A stretch of 15,793 nucleotides of DNA from NCBI GenBank assembly GCA_035604035.1, contig DATNJF010000154.1, positions 1 to 15,793 on the forward strand, written 5' to 3'. The number at the start of each line of letters is the position of its first letter. Position 1 is the first letter of the stretch. The position numbers and the translations under genes were made by a program. Of the stretch, positions 1-7,873 are shown piece after piece. The stretch comes from DATARH01 sp035604035 (GTDB lineage Bacteria; Pseudomonadota; Alphaproteobacteria; ATCC43930; CGMCC-115725). Below the pieces are notes generated by a model. It had not been told where the DNA came from. It did not search any database and saw nothing but the letters and a program-made list of their open reading frames with translations.

Positions 1-383
1 CGGTTCTTGGCAAGGGCGGGAGCCCGATCTCCCTGCCGCCGCTGCAGCAGGTGACGATCGGCGAGGACGGCACCGTTTCCGGTGTGCTTGTCGGCCAGAC
101 GGCCAATCAGGTCGCCACGCTCAATCGCATCATGCTCGTCAACCCGCCGACCGCGGCGGTGACCCGGCGCGGCGACGGGCTCTTCGCCGACCAGCAGGGT
201 CAGCCGGTGCCCGATGCTTCCGTGCAATTGCAGGTCGGCGCGCTCGAGGGCAGCAATGCCAACACGGTCGAGACGATGATGAGCATGATCGAGAACACCC
301 GCATTTTCCAAATGCAGACCGAGCTGGTGCACATGGCGACCACGGTCGGCCAAGGTCAGAACAGCCCGTTGACCTTGACGTAA
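1..383 (+). CDS. flgF: Flagellar basal-body rod protein FlgF, C-terminal part
   Basis: This gene is cut by the window start; the reading frame is open from base 3 and ends at TAA 381-383, leaving about 126 residues. FlgF is a proximal-rod protein of the flagellar axial family, exported by the flagellar type III system. Seen here are the family beta-domain segment VTIGEDGTVSG, followed by NRIMLVNPP, a GDGLF motif, and the C-terminal helix that starts VGALEGSNANTVETMMSMIE and continues IFQMQTELVHM. That last block (LEGSN plus a long amphipathic helix) is the D0 signature shared by FlgF and FlgG. FlgF rather than FlgG is chosen because a complete FlgG follows directly and this helix lacks the FlgG-type TQRAYELN. 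The GTG at position 51 is internal, not the start. The gap to flgG is 33 bp, which fits one operon. Confidence 0.9.
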   Translation, partial: VLGKGGSPISLPPLQQVTIGEDGTVSGVLVGQTANQVATLNRIMLVNPPTAAVTRRGDGLFADQQGQPVPDASVQLQVGALEGSNANTVETMMSMIENTRIFQMQTELVHMATTVGQGQNSPLTLT

Positions 384-416
384 CCGGCATCGGCCTCGAG
401 GCGGAGAACCCAGAAC

Positions 417-1205
417 ATGATGCAATCGTTGGCAGTCGTTCGCACCGGCCTCGAGGGCGAACAGACCAAGATGGACGTCATCTCGAATAACCTGGCGAAT
501 ATCAACACGACCGGGTTCAAGAAGCAGCGTCCGATCTTTCAGGATCTCCTTTACCAGAACCTGACGCAGCCGGGCGGGTTCACCTCCCAGGCGACGAACT
601 ATCCCTCCGGCCTGCAGCAGGGCACCGGCGCCAATGTGATCGCGACCGAACCGGTGGTGACCCAGGGTAGTCTCGAGCAGACCGGCAACGCGCTCGACCT
701 GGCGATCAACGGCCAGGGCTATTTCCAGATCCTTCTGCCGTCCGGCCAGCTCGCCTATACCCGCGACGGCAGCTTCCAGATCAGCGCGCAGGGCCAGGTG
801 GTCAGCGCGCTCGGCAATCAGCTGCAACCGCCGGTCACCATCCCGCGCGGCGCGCAAAGCATCACCGTCGGCCTCGACGGCACAGTCAGCGTGACGTTGC
901 AGGGCCAGGCGCAGCCGTCGCAGGTCGGGGTCATCCAGCTCGCCAATTTCATCAACCCGGCCGGGTTGCAGAACACCGGCAACAACCTGGCGATCCAGAC
1001 CCAGGCCTCGGGCGCGGCGATCACCGGTCAGCCGACGCAAAACGGCCTAGGCTCGGTGGCGCAGGGTTATCTCGAAGGCTCGAACGTCTCGGTGGTCGAT
1101 GAGATGATCGACATGATCGCGACGCAGCGCGCCTACGAGCTCAACACCGAGGCCGCAAAAGGCGTCGACCAGATGCTCAATTACCTGACCCAGGCGACTT
1201 CGTGA
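417..1205 (+). CDS. flgG: Flagellar distal rod protein FlgG
   Basis: FlgG forms the distal rod, the drive shaft that passes through the P and L rings and joins the hook. The 262 residues match the usual length. The N-terminal D0 helix carries the axial-family signature SNNLANINTTGFKK (about residues 23-36). The middle has GQGYFQI and AYTRDGSFQ, and the C-terminus has LEGSNVSVVDEMIDMIATQR followed by AYELN, both typical of FlgG. ATG 417 is chosen over ATG 420 because MMQSL lines up with the usual MIRSL opening; GGAG at 403-406 lies about 10 bases upstream. The stop codon overlaps the GTG of flgH in a GTGA (1202-1205), so the two are probably translationally coupled. No unusual residues are apparent. 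Identification is secure. Confidence 0.97.
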   Translation: MMQSLAVVRTGLEGEQTKMDVISNNLANINTTGFKKQRPIFQDLLYQNLTQPGGFTSQATNYPSGLQQGTGANVIATEPVVTQGSLEQTGNALDLAINGQGYFQILLPSGQLAYTRDGSFQISAQGQVVSALGNQLQPPVTIPRGAQSITVGLDGTVSVTLQGQAQPSQVGVIQLANFINPAGLQNTGNNLAIQTQASGAAITGQPTQNGLGSVAQGYLEGSNVSVVDEMIDMIATQRAYELNTEAAKGVDQMLNYLTQATS

Positions 1206-1939
1206 CGTCTTTCCCTCTCGCCCCGCCGGCCGCGGTATTGTTGGTCCTGGGCGGCGGGGTCGCTGGTTGCGCGCCGGGGCCGACAAGCCAAGACAAGATG
1301 CTCGGCGAACTGGCGCAGCTGCCAGGCGATCAGGCGGCCCAGGTGCCCACCACTAATGGCGCCATTTACCAGAGCAATGTCCAAGGCGCCGGGCTCGAAC
1401 TATTCCGCGACCACCGGGTCTGGCAAGTCGGCGATATCGTCACCGTGCAAATCGTTCAGCAGGCGACCGCGACCAAGAACGTCAGCCAGAACCTCGGCCG
1501 CAACGACAGCGTCAACAGCACCGTGAACAACCTGTTCGGGCTGCCGACCAGCTTCGGTCACTCGAGCAGTACGACAAAATTCAACCCGAACATCAGCTAC
1601 ACCAGCGCTAACAGCCTGCAGGGGAGCGGCGCCACCCAGCAGAGCGACACCTTCACCACGACCGTCTCGGCGATGGTGCAGCGCATCCGCCCCAACGGCG
1701 ACCTCATCATCGCCGGCAACGATCAGATGCAGCTGGTCGGCGGCAAGGAATACATCCGTATCGCCGGGGTGGTGCGGCCGCAGGATTTGTCCGGCAACGT
1801 CGTCCTATCCACGCAGATGGCCGAGGCGCACATCGAATTCAGCGGCGATGGCGAAACCTATCTGTCGCCAAAGATGGGTTTTCTGCAAAAGCTGTTTCTC
1901 ACCGTGAGCACCTCATGGCCAGGCGACTGGTTCAACTAG
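1202..1939 (+). CDS. flgH: Flagellar L-ring lipoprotein FlgH
   Basis: FlgH makes the L ring, the outer-membrane bushing around the rod. The 245 residues begin with a hydrophobic stretch (AAVLLVLGGG) and a lipobox V20-A21-G22-C23, so maturation as a lipoprotein at C23 is expected. Family hallmarks follow: SNVQGAGLELFRDHRVWQVG and DIVTVQIVQQATATKN near residues 60-95, RPNGDLIIAG near 160, and EYIRIAGVVRPQDL leading to the C-terminal YLSPKMGFLQKLFLTVS. The start is GTG 1202 inside the flgG stop; I found no ATG just upstream in frame. The n-region before the hydrophobic core has no Lys or Arg, which is unusual for a secretion signal. The gene ends 25 bases inside flgI. FlgA, which often sits between flgG and flgH in other species, is absent here. 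Confidence 0.95.
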   Translation: MTSFPLAPPAAVLLVLGGGVAGCAPGPTSQDKMLGELAQLPGDQAAQVPTTNGAIYQSNVQGAGLELFRDHRVWQVGDIVTVQIVQQATATKNVSQNLGRNDSVNSTVNNLFGLPTSFGHSSSTTKFNPNISYTSANSLQGSGATQQSDTFTTTVSAMVQRIRPNGDLIIAGNDQMQLVGGKEYIRIAGVVRPQDLSGNVVLSTQMAEAHIEFSGDGETYLSPKMGFLQKLFLTVSTSWPGDWFN

Positions 1940-3030
1940 CCTCGATCGCACTGCTCGCCGTCGTGCTCGGCTGGGGTTGTGGGCCGGCGAGTGCCGACCG
2001 GCTCAAGGAGATGGTTCAGGTCGAGGGCGCCCGCGACAACCAGCTCATCGGTTACGGGCTGGTCGGTGGCCTTCCGGGCACCGGGGACCAGACCACCCAG
2101 GTCCCTTACACGGTGCAGGCGCTCCAAAACATGATGCGGCAAATGGGCGTGACGCTGCCGCCCGCCGCGTTTCTGCAGCCGACCGCGGTCGCCGCGGTGA
2201 TGGTGACCGCCGATTTGCCGGCCTTCATGCAGGTGGGCCAGCGCGTCGACGTCACCGTGTTGGCGATGGGCAACGCCAAGAGCCTGCGCGGTGGCGTCTT
2301 GCTGATGACCGAGCTGCGCGGGGCCGACGGCCAAGTCTATGCGATGGCGCAGGGTTCGATCCTTGTCAGCGGGTTCGAGGCGAGTGGTCAGGCGGCATCG
2401 ACCACAGTCAATATTCCCACAGTCGCGCAAATCCCGGGTGGGGCGACCATCGAGCGGGCCACCAAGTCGGCCTTCGCGGTCGACAACACGATCTTGCTCG
2501 ATCTCGACGCGCGGTCGTTTGGCAATGCCGCGCGGATCACCGACGCGATCAATGCGAAGCTGGGTCCGGTGGCCGAGGCGCGCGGGCCGGCGCAGATCGC
2601 CGTCCGCGCTCCGCCGGCGTCTTCGGCGCAGGTGCGATTCGTTGCCCAGCTGCTCGATATCGACGTCACCACTGAGAGCCCTGTCGCCGAGGTCGTCATC
2701 GACGCGCAAAGCGGCACCGTCGTGCTCGGTCAGGATGTTCGCATCGGGCCGGCGGCGGTCGCCTATGGCAGCCTCGCGGTCACCGTCAACGAGACGCCGC
2801 AGGTGTCGCAACCGGGCCCCTTCAGCAAGGGCACGACGACCACCGTGCCACGCACCCAGGTCACCGCCGACGAGAAGACCGCAAAGATCATCGAGCTCAA
2901 CAACGCGCCGCATGTCTCCGACATCGTCCGCAACCTCAATGCGATCGGCGCGACGTCGTCGGACTTGATCGCGATCCTCCAAGCCTTGAAACAATCGGGT
3001 GCGCTGCACGCCCGCATCAAGGTGATTTGA
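1915..3030 (+). CDS. flgI: Flagellar P-ring protein FlgI
   Basis: FlgI forms the periplasmic P ring around the rod in the peptidoglycan layer. The 371 residues are the normal length. A Sec signal is clear: RR at 3-4, a core around residues 8-20, and a probable cut after ASA27 before DRLKEMVQVEGARDNQLIGY, the conserved start of mature FlgI. Further hallmarks are GLVGGLPGTGDQ, the NMMRQMGV region, LRGGVLLMTELRGADGQVYA, and near the end ELNNAPHVSDIVRNLNAIGA followed by LIAILQALKQSGALHA. The ATG overlaps flgH by 25 bases and supplies the positively charged signal start, so it is preferred over any later codon. No strong Shine-Dalgarno is visible, so coupling to flgH translation is likely. Export would use Sec; the usual chaperone FlgA is not encoded in this window. 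Confidence 0.96.
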   Translation: MARRLVQLASIALLAVVLGWGCGPASADRLKEMVQVEGARDNQLIGYGLVGGLPGTGDQTTQVPYTVQALQNMMRQMGVTLPPAAFLQPTAVAAVMVTADLPAFMQVGQRVDVTVLAMGNAKSLRGGVLLMTELRGADGQVYAMAQGSILVSGFEASGQAASTTVNIPTVAQIPGGATIERATKSAFAVDNTILLDLDARSFGNAARITDAINAKLGPVAEARGPAQIAVRAPPASSAQVRFVAQLLDIDVTTESPVAEVVIDAQSGTVVLGQDVRIGPAAVAYGSLAVTVNETPQVSQPGPFSKGTTTTVPRTQVTADEKTAKIIELNNAPHVSDIVRNLNAIGATSSDLIAILQALKQSGALHARIKVI

Positions 3031-3031
3031 G

Positions 3032-4159
3032 GTGAACCTCGGCACCGCCCAGACCGTGGCGGCGGTAAGCGGCGCTAACGATCTCTCCGGGCTGAAAAAG
3101 GCTGCGGGCAACCCCGACGCGGCGCGCAACGTGGCTCAACAATTTGGCGCCTTGTTAATGCAAAACCTGATGCGCCAGAGCGACGGCACGGCGCTGCCGT
3201 TTGTCAGCGGAACCGGCAGCGATGTCGTCAACCAGATGTTTTCCAGCACGGTCAGCCAGGCGGTGGTTGGGCACGACAACACGGGCCTCACCGACCTCAT
3301 CCTGCATTCGATCCAGAAAAAGCAGGTGGCGAACGGAGAGGCGACCGACACGAGCGGACCGCTAGCGGCGAAACCGGCGGCGACCGGGAATGGGCTCTCG
3401 CTAGCGGCCTATTGGCAGGGCGGCGGCTTGCGGCCGCTCGCCGCGGCGATTGCACAAGGCGCGATCAGCCCGGGGAGCGGCGCGAGCTTGGCGCTGATGG
3501 CGCATATCAATCCGAAGCTGGTGACACCGTTCGGCGCCGGCGCCAACCTGTCCGCGCCGACGACCACCACCATGATCCAGTCCCGCCCCGGCCATGTGTC
3601 GGGCGGGGCCACGCCCGAGGAGATCGCCGCGTTCACACAAAAGCTTATGCCGCTGTTGCAAGAGGCCGGGCAGCAGCTCGGCGTGTCGCCGAAAATCTTG
3701 TTGGCCCAGGCCGCGATCGAAACCGGCTGGGGGCGCTCGGTGGTCGGCAACAATCTCTTCGGGATCAAGGCCGGCTCGTCGTGGAACGGGCAGAAGGTCG
3801 ACGCGGCGACACACGAGTACCAGAACGGCGAGCTCGTTTCGATCACCGACGCGTTCCGCGCCTATCCGAGCGCCGAGGCGTCGGTCCAGGATTTTGTGTC
3901 GCTGGTCACCAACAGTCCGCGCTATCGCGCCGCGCTCGGCAAAGGCCAGGATGTCGTCGCTTACGCGCAGGGCCTCCTCGCCGGCGGTTGGGCGACCGAC
4001 ATCAACTACGTGCAAAAGCTGCAATCCGTCGCGGCGAGCCCGTCGGTCAGCGGCACTGCGTCGACCGCGACCCAAGCCGCGTCGTCGCCCCGGCCGGCGT
4101 CCGCCACCGGGCAACCGGTCTCGCTGCTGCCTGCGGATTTCGCGGTCGCGCAGCGCTAG
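3032..4159 (+). CDS. flgJ: FlgJ: rod cap fused to peptidoglycan hydrolase (GH73 glucosaminidase)
   Basis: FlgJ caps the growing rod and cuts peptidoglycan so the rod can pass. The 375 residues show both parts. Residues about 25-100 are the rod-cap domain, with ARNVAQQFGALLMQNLMRQ, the GSDVVNQMFSSTVSQAV segment, and a final LTDLILHSIQKK helix. A low-complexity linker of about 90 residues follows. Residues about 193-335 are a glucosaminidase domain: the likely catalytic Glu230 is in LLAQAAIETGWG, with NNLFGIKAGSSW, HEYQNGE (Glu262), AYPSAEASVQDFV and ATDINYVQKL (Tyr326), all matching bifunctional FlgJ. A Ser/Ala/Pro-rich tail ends the protein. The start is GTG 3032, one base after the flgI stop, with AAGG about 10 bases upstream. 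The two-domain form is typical of Beta- and Gammaproteobacteria; many other groups have the rod-cap part alone. Confidence 0.95.
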   Translation: MNLGTAQTVAAVSGANDLSGLKKAAGNPDAARNVAQQFGALLMQNLMRQSDGTALPFVSGTGSDVVNQMFSSTVSQAVVGHDNTGLTDLILHSIQKKQVANGEATDTSGPLAAKPAATGNGLSLAAYWQGGGLRPLAAAIAQGAISPGSGASLALMAHINPKLVTPFGAGANLSAPTTTTMIQSRPGHVSGGATPEEIAAFTQKLMPLLQEAGQQLGVSPKILLAQAAIETGWGRSVVGNNLFGIKAGSSWNGQKVDAATHEYQNGELVSITDAFRAYPSAEASVQDFVSLVTNSPRYRAALGKGQDVVAYAQGLLAGGWATDINYVQKLQSVAASPSVSGTASTATQAASSPRPASATGQPVSLLPADFAVAQR

Positions 4160-4174
4160 GCGCGGGCGGTGGTG

Positions 4175-4549
4175 ATGATCGACCCTGGAACCGAGCTGAT
4201 GCAAAGGGAAATCCTGGTGGCGCGCCGCCTGGCTCGGTTGTTTCGCATCGAGCGCTCCGGACATTTGCGACGCCGGCCGGCAGAGACCGCGCGCCGGCTG
4301 ATCGATCGCCGCGGACGGCTCATCGAGGAATTGGCGCAGCTCGAGGAAAGGCGCCGGTCGTTGGCTCCGTGGGTGCCCGACGAACTCGATCTGACGATGG
4401 GTGCGTTGGCGCAAGAGGTTGAGCGCGGCGAACAGCGCTGCCTAGAGTTTCTCGCCGAGCTCGGCGCTCGGCTGCGCCGGCTGCGCGGCGAAGGCACGGC
4501 GACCGGGCTGCGCAACGGTGGCGATGGCCGCCTATTGGGGTGCAGCTGA
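4175..4549 (+). CDS. flgN: FlgN-like export chaperone for FlgK/FlgL
   Basis: This is a small, all-helical-looking protein of 124 residues from ATG 4175 (GTG codons at 4169 and 4172 are alternative starts; GGGCGG lies 5-10 bases before the ATG). FlgN keeps the junction proteins FlgK and FlgL soluble in the cytoplasm and brings them to the export gate. The pattern LIDRRGRLIEELAQLEERRR near residues 42-61 and the later ECGEQR-like helix with CLEFLAELGARLRRLR fit the long helical hairpin of the FlgN family, but no single diagnostic motif is visible. Position between flgJ and flgK, one base before the flgK ATG, is the strongest argument. The protein is very basic: about 25 arginines and no lysine, which is odd for a chaperone of this class. 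It could instead be an unrelated small flagellar protein. Confidence 0.65.
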   Translation: MIDPGTELMQREILVARRLARLFRIERSGHLRRRPAETARRLIDRRGRLIEELAQLEERRRSLAPWVPDELDLTMGALAQEVERGEQRCLEFLAELGARLRRLRGEGTATGLRNGGDGRLLGCS

Positions 4550-4550
4550 G

Positions 4551-6494
4551 ATGACCGGGATCACCCAGCTCATCGACACTGGCTGGAGCGGGCTCGATGC
4601 CGCGACCCAGGCGATGGAGACCGTCTCCAACAACACGGCCAACGTCAACACGCCGGGATATAACGTCGAATCTGTGCGGCAGACCGAGGTGCCCGGGCTC
4701 CCAAACGGTGCCGGGCTCGGCACCGACGTCACTTCGATCCAGCGCGCCTTCAATCAATTCGTCTTCTCCCAGATGGTGGGCGCCGGCTCGGCCAGTCAGG
4801 CGGCGCAGGTCGCGCAGAGTAATGCGCAGAACCTAGCGGCGATCTTTCCCGTGGCGTCGGGCGGCGCCGGCGGTCTCGGCGCGGCGCTCACCGGTTTCTT
4901 CACCACGATGAACGCGGTAAGCCAGGACCCGACGAGCCTGCCCAACCGCCAGACCTTCTTGAGCGACGCCCGGTCGCTCGCCGCCGACTTCAACGCGGTG
5001 GGCGGCCAGCTTGCCTCCAGTCAGGCGAGCCTTAACGGTCAGATGACCGACGCAGTCAGTGCGATCAATTCGCTGACCCAACAGATCGCTAGCCTCAACA
5101 AGCAGATCATGGCCCAGCAAGGGTCGGGCGCCGGGTCGCCCAACGCGGCGATGGACACCCGCGACAACCTCGTGCAACAGCTCGGACAGGAGCTCGGCGT
5201 CACCGTCAGCACCGGCGCTAACGGCGCTCTAGACATCTACACGACGGGCGGCGCCGTGCTGGTCGGCGGCGGGACATCTGTCAACCTAACCGCGACGTCG
5301 GGCGGTTACGGCGGCGGCAACTTGTCGATCACCTACCAGCCGACCGGCCAGGACGTCACCGCGAGCCTCAGCGGCGGCACGATCGGCGGGATTATCAGCT
5401 CGCAAGGACAGATCGCGGCCGCACAAAATTCGGTCGGCAGCATTGCCGCCGCCCTCGCCGCGTCGATGAACAACCAGCAATCGCTCGGCCTCGACCTCAA
5501 CGGCGCGCAAGGCGCGAGCCTGTTCTCGGTCGGCGGGCCGAGCGTGCTGGCCGCCGCGAACAATACCGGCGCCGGCTCGCTCACCGCGGCGATCACCGAC
5601 ACGAATTCGTTTGTGCCTGGCAATTACATCGTCACCAAGACCGGCGCCGGATATCAGGCGGTGAACACCGCGACCGGCCAGGCAACCTCGCTCGGCGGAG
5701 GGCCGAGCCTCAGCCTCGGCGGCATGACCCTCACAGTCTCGGGCACGATCAACACCGGTGACTCGTTCGAAATCGAGCCGACCGCGACCGCGGCGCAGAC
5801 GCTGTCTGTGGCGACGACCGACCCGAAAGCGATTGCCGCCGCCTCTGCCTATGTGGCGAGCCCCGGCAGCAACATCGGCAATGTCACGGCGGGCGCCTTC
5901 GGCGCCGTCGCCGGCGGTTCACTGCCGCTCGGAACCGTCATCGTGCCGGCCAGCTATTTCGGCCAAAACCTGACCGTCAAATTCACCTCGGCAACGAGCT
6001 TCAACGTGCTCTCGGCCGGCAATGCGGTCGTCGCCACGGGCAGCTTCAGCGCCGGCACCGGCGCTCAGGTTGCCGTCGCCTATCCGAGCCCCGCCCCCAC
6101 CGGGGAAGTCGCCGCGGTGACGCTCTCGCCGGGAACGCCGGCGGCGGGGGACACGTTCTCCCTGACCCCGGGCGGAGTGAACAGTAACGGCAATATCCTG
6201 GTGATGACCAATCTCGCGAGCCAGAACCTGCTCTCGGGACAGACGCTCAGCAACGCCTACGCCACGCTCGTCGGCCAGGTCGGCAGCGCCGGCCAGGCGG
6301 CAAACTTCGCCGCCACCACGGCGCAAGGCGTGCTGACCCAGGTCCAGTCGGTTCAGCAATCGATCTCCGGCGTCAATCTCGACGAGCAGGCGGCCGACCT
6401 CGTCAACTATCAGCAAGCCTATCAGGCAGCGGCGCAGGTCATTGCTAGCGCCCAGACCCTGTTCCAAAGCCTGCTGACCGCGATCGCGGCATAG
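4551..6494 (+). CDS. flgK: Flagellar hook-filament junction protein FlgK (HAP1)
   Basis: FlgK forms the first junction ring between hook and filament and is exported through the flagellum. From ATG 4551 it has 647 residues. The N-terminal D0/D1 helix has SGLDAATQAMETVSNNTANV and NTPGY (residues about 13-37), and the C-terminus has ISGVNLDEQAADLVNYQQAY followed by QAAAQVIASAQTLFQSLL, a near-perfect FlgK signature. The middle is beta-rich and Gly/Ser/Thr/Ala-rich; it holds two copies of a GD(S/T)F element (Asp404 and Asp534). ATG 4551 is chosen because GGGG (4537-4540) lies about 10 bases upstream and the protein then begins like other FlgKs; earlier in-frame GTG 4518 and ATG 4524 would overlap flgN. 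Basic residues are few: about five Arg and four Lys in all. Confidence 0.95.
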   Translation: MTGITQLIDTGWSGLDAATQAMETVSNNTANVNTPGYNVESVRQTEVPGLPNGAGLGTDVTSIQRAFNQFVFSQMVGAGSASQAAQVAQSNAQNLAAIFPVASGGAGGLGAALTGFFTTMNAVSQDPTSLPNRQTFLSDARSLAADFNAVGGQLASSQASLNGQMTDAVSAINSLTQQIASLNKQIMAQQGSGAGSPNAAMDTRDNLVQQLGQELGVTVSTGANGALDIYTTGGAVLVGGGTSVNLTATSGGYGGGNLSITYQPTGQDVTASLSGGTIGGIISSQGQIAAAQNSVGSIAAALAASMNNQQSLGLDLNGAQGASLFSVGGPSVLAAANNTGAGSLTAAITDTNSFVPGNYIVTKTGAGYQAVNTATGQATSLGGGPSLSLGGMTLTVSGTINTGDSFEIEPTATAAQTLSVATTDPKAIAAASAYVASPGSNIGNVTAGAFGAVAGGSLPLGTVIVPASYFGQNLTVKFTSATSFNVLSAGNAVVATGSFSAGTGAQVAVAYPSPAPTGEVAAVTLSPGTPAAGDTFSLTPGGVNSNGNILVMTNLASQNLLSGQTLSNAYATLVGQVGSAGQAANFAATTAQGVLTQVQSVQQSISGVNLDEQAADLVNYQQAYQAAAQVIASAQTLFQSLLTAIAA

Positions 6495-6511
6495 GCGTAG
6501 AGGCGGCGGCG

Positions 6512-7771
6512 ATGCGGATCAGCACCAATGAGTTCCTGCTCGGCTCGCTCAACGATCTTCTGACGCAGCAGTCGAACGTCAACCAGCTCAACCGCGAGAT
6601 CGCCACCGGGCAGACCTTACTCAGCCCAGCAGACGATCCTGGCGCCGCCGGTCAGGTCGTCGGGCTGGCCAATCAGATCGGGCAGCTGACCTACGACACC
6701 GCCAACGGCCAGGCCGCGACGCAGTCGCTGCAGAATGGGGTCGGCGCGCTGCAGCAGGTGACCAACCTTCTCATCCAGTTGCGCCAGAACGTGGTGTCGA
6801 TCGCCAACGGCACCTCCACGCCGAGCGACCGCCAATCGGCGATCGCCATCGCGCAATCGACGCTGCAGCAGCTGGCCCAGCTGGCCAATACGCAAGGCGC
6901 GAATGGCGCCTACCTGTTCGCCGGCTCGAAATCGAACGCGCCGGCGGTCTCGACTTTGCCCACCGGCCAGATCGTCTTCAACGGCGATGCTGCCGCCAAT
7001 CAAGTGCAGATCGCGCCGTCGCTCGACGTCGCCTCGACAATCTCGGGTCAAGGCATCTTCATGGACATTCCCGCCGGCACGGGCGGGGTTGCCGTGTCGT
7101 CCAATGGCGCCAATACCGGCGCTGCCTACGCCCTCGCTGGTGGCGTTACCAGCGTGTCCCAGGTCACCGCCGCGAGCCTCGCCGGCACCCAGTACGACAT
7201 CAGCTTCTCGGGCAGCGGCTCCAGCCTCACCTACACCGTGACCAGCGGCACCGGAACCCCTGGCAGCGTCGGCTTCAACGCGAGCGCTGGGATTGTCGCG
7301 TCAGGCAGTTATGCCCCCGGTTCGGACATCGCTTTCGCCGGCATCGACATCAAGGTGAACGGAACCCCAGCCGCGGGCGATAGCTTCGCGGTAAAACCCG
7401 GCGCGAGTTCAAGCCTGTTCCAGACCGTGCAGGATCTGATCTCGGCGCTGCAGATGCCGCAAGGCACTGGCGCACAGGTGACCCTGGCGCAGCAGGCGTT
7501 GCAGAATGTGCTGGCCAATCTCGGCGGGGCGCAGACCAGCGTGCTGTCCGCCCAGGCGACGCTTGGCACCAGCCTCGCCGAAATCCAGTCGGTGCAGACG
7601 CAGACCGGCGCGCAGAGCGCCAATGCCAGCACCGAGATGTCCAACCTGCAATCCGCCAACCTGCCGCAAGTGCTGGCCAATTATAGCGAAAGCCTTACCG
7701 CCTTGCAGGCGGCGCAGCTGGCCTTCGCCAAGGTGCAAGGCCTGACCTTGTTCGCTGATATCCACCCCTAG
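6512..7771 (+). CDS. flgL: Flagellar hook-filament junction protein FlgL (HAP3)
   Basis: FlgL is the second junction protein, linking FlgK to flagellin. The 419 residues start MRISTNEFLLGSL, the usual FlgL opening, and continue with NQLNREIATGQTLLSPADDP, the counterpart of the flagellin helix that contains SSG and the PADDPA turn. The C-terminal helix has LQSANLPQVLANYSESLTAL followed by QAAQLAFAKVQGLTLFADI, typical of FlgL. The middle is beta-rich, with a GDSF element at Asp290 (AAGDSFAVKPG) like those in FlgK. Spacing from flgK is 17 bases, with GAGG at 6500-6503 as the ribosome site, so flgK and flgL are one transcript. About four Arg and four Lys are present, continuing the low positive charge of the exported proteins here. 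Confidence 0.95.
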   Translation: MRISTNEFLLGSLNDLLTQQSNVNQLNREIATGQTLLSPADDPGAAGQVVGLANQIGQLTYDTANGQAATQSLQNGVGALQQVTNLLIQLRQNVVSIANGTSTPSDRQSAIAIAQSTLQQLAQLANTQGANGAYLFAGSKSNAPAVSTLPTGQIVFNGDAAANQVQIAPSLDVASTISGQGIFMDIPAGTGGVAVSSNGANTGAAYALAGGVTSVSQVTAASLAGTQYDISFSGSGSSLTYTVTSGTGTPGSVGFNASAGIVASGSYAPGSDIAFAGIDIKVNGTPAAGDSFAVKPGASSSLFQTVQDLISALQMPQGTGAQVTLAQQALQNVLANLGGAQTSVLSAQATLGTSLAEIQSVQTQTGAQSANASTEMSNLQSANLPQVLANYSESLTALQAAQLAFAKVQGLTLFADIHP

Positions 7772-7873
7772 CCGACTTTCCAACGTTCGGCAAAAGACCC
7801 GTTTTGGGTCGATGGGATGACGAAAATCGGTAATTCGTGATAAACTCCGAAATTCGGGCGGGAAAGGTCTCGG
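7772..7873 (+). other. Intergenic region between flgL and the glycosyltransferase gene
   Basis: This 102-bp gap is more AT-rich than its surroundings. It contains a perfect 5-bp stem-loop (GACCC/GGGTC, 7796-7810), without a T-run, and an 11-bp palindrome CCGAAATTCGG (7847-7857) just upstream of the ribosome site GGAAAGG (7861-7867). A GATAA at 7839-7843 resembles the end of a sigma-28 -10 box, but no TAAA-like element lies 15 bases before it. The downstream gene may have its own promoter here or be read through from flgL; the sequence does not decide this. Confidence 0.4.

Noticed and set aside
1936..3129. Long minus-strand open frame (397 codons) opposite flgI
   Set aside because: It is Arg/His/Asp-rich nonsense typical of the complement of a GC-rich gene, has no recognisable motif, and lies wholly against a secure flgI.
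3401..4414. Long minus- and plus-strand alternative frames across flgJ and flgN
   Set aside because: Composition is dominated by Arg, Gly, Pro and Ala, and the flgJ frame carries clear catalytic and rod-cap motifs.
4518..4550. Earlier flgK starts at GTG 4518 and ATG 4524
   Set aside because: They overlap flgN and add residues not seen in FlgK; GGGG is well placed for ATG 4551.
7796..7810. GACCC-GTTTT-GGGTC stem-loop as flgL terminator
   Set aside because: Only five pairs and no T-run after the stem; too weak to call.
7817..7843. Sigma-28 promoter ahead of the glycosyltransferase gene
   Set aside because: Only GATAA of the -10 box matches and the bases 15 upstream (ATGA) do not resemble TAAA.
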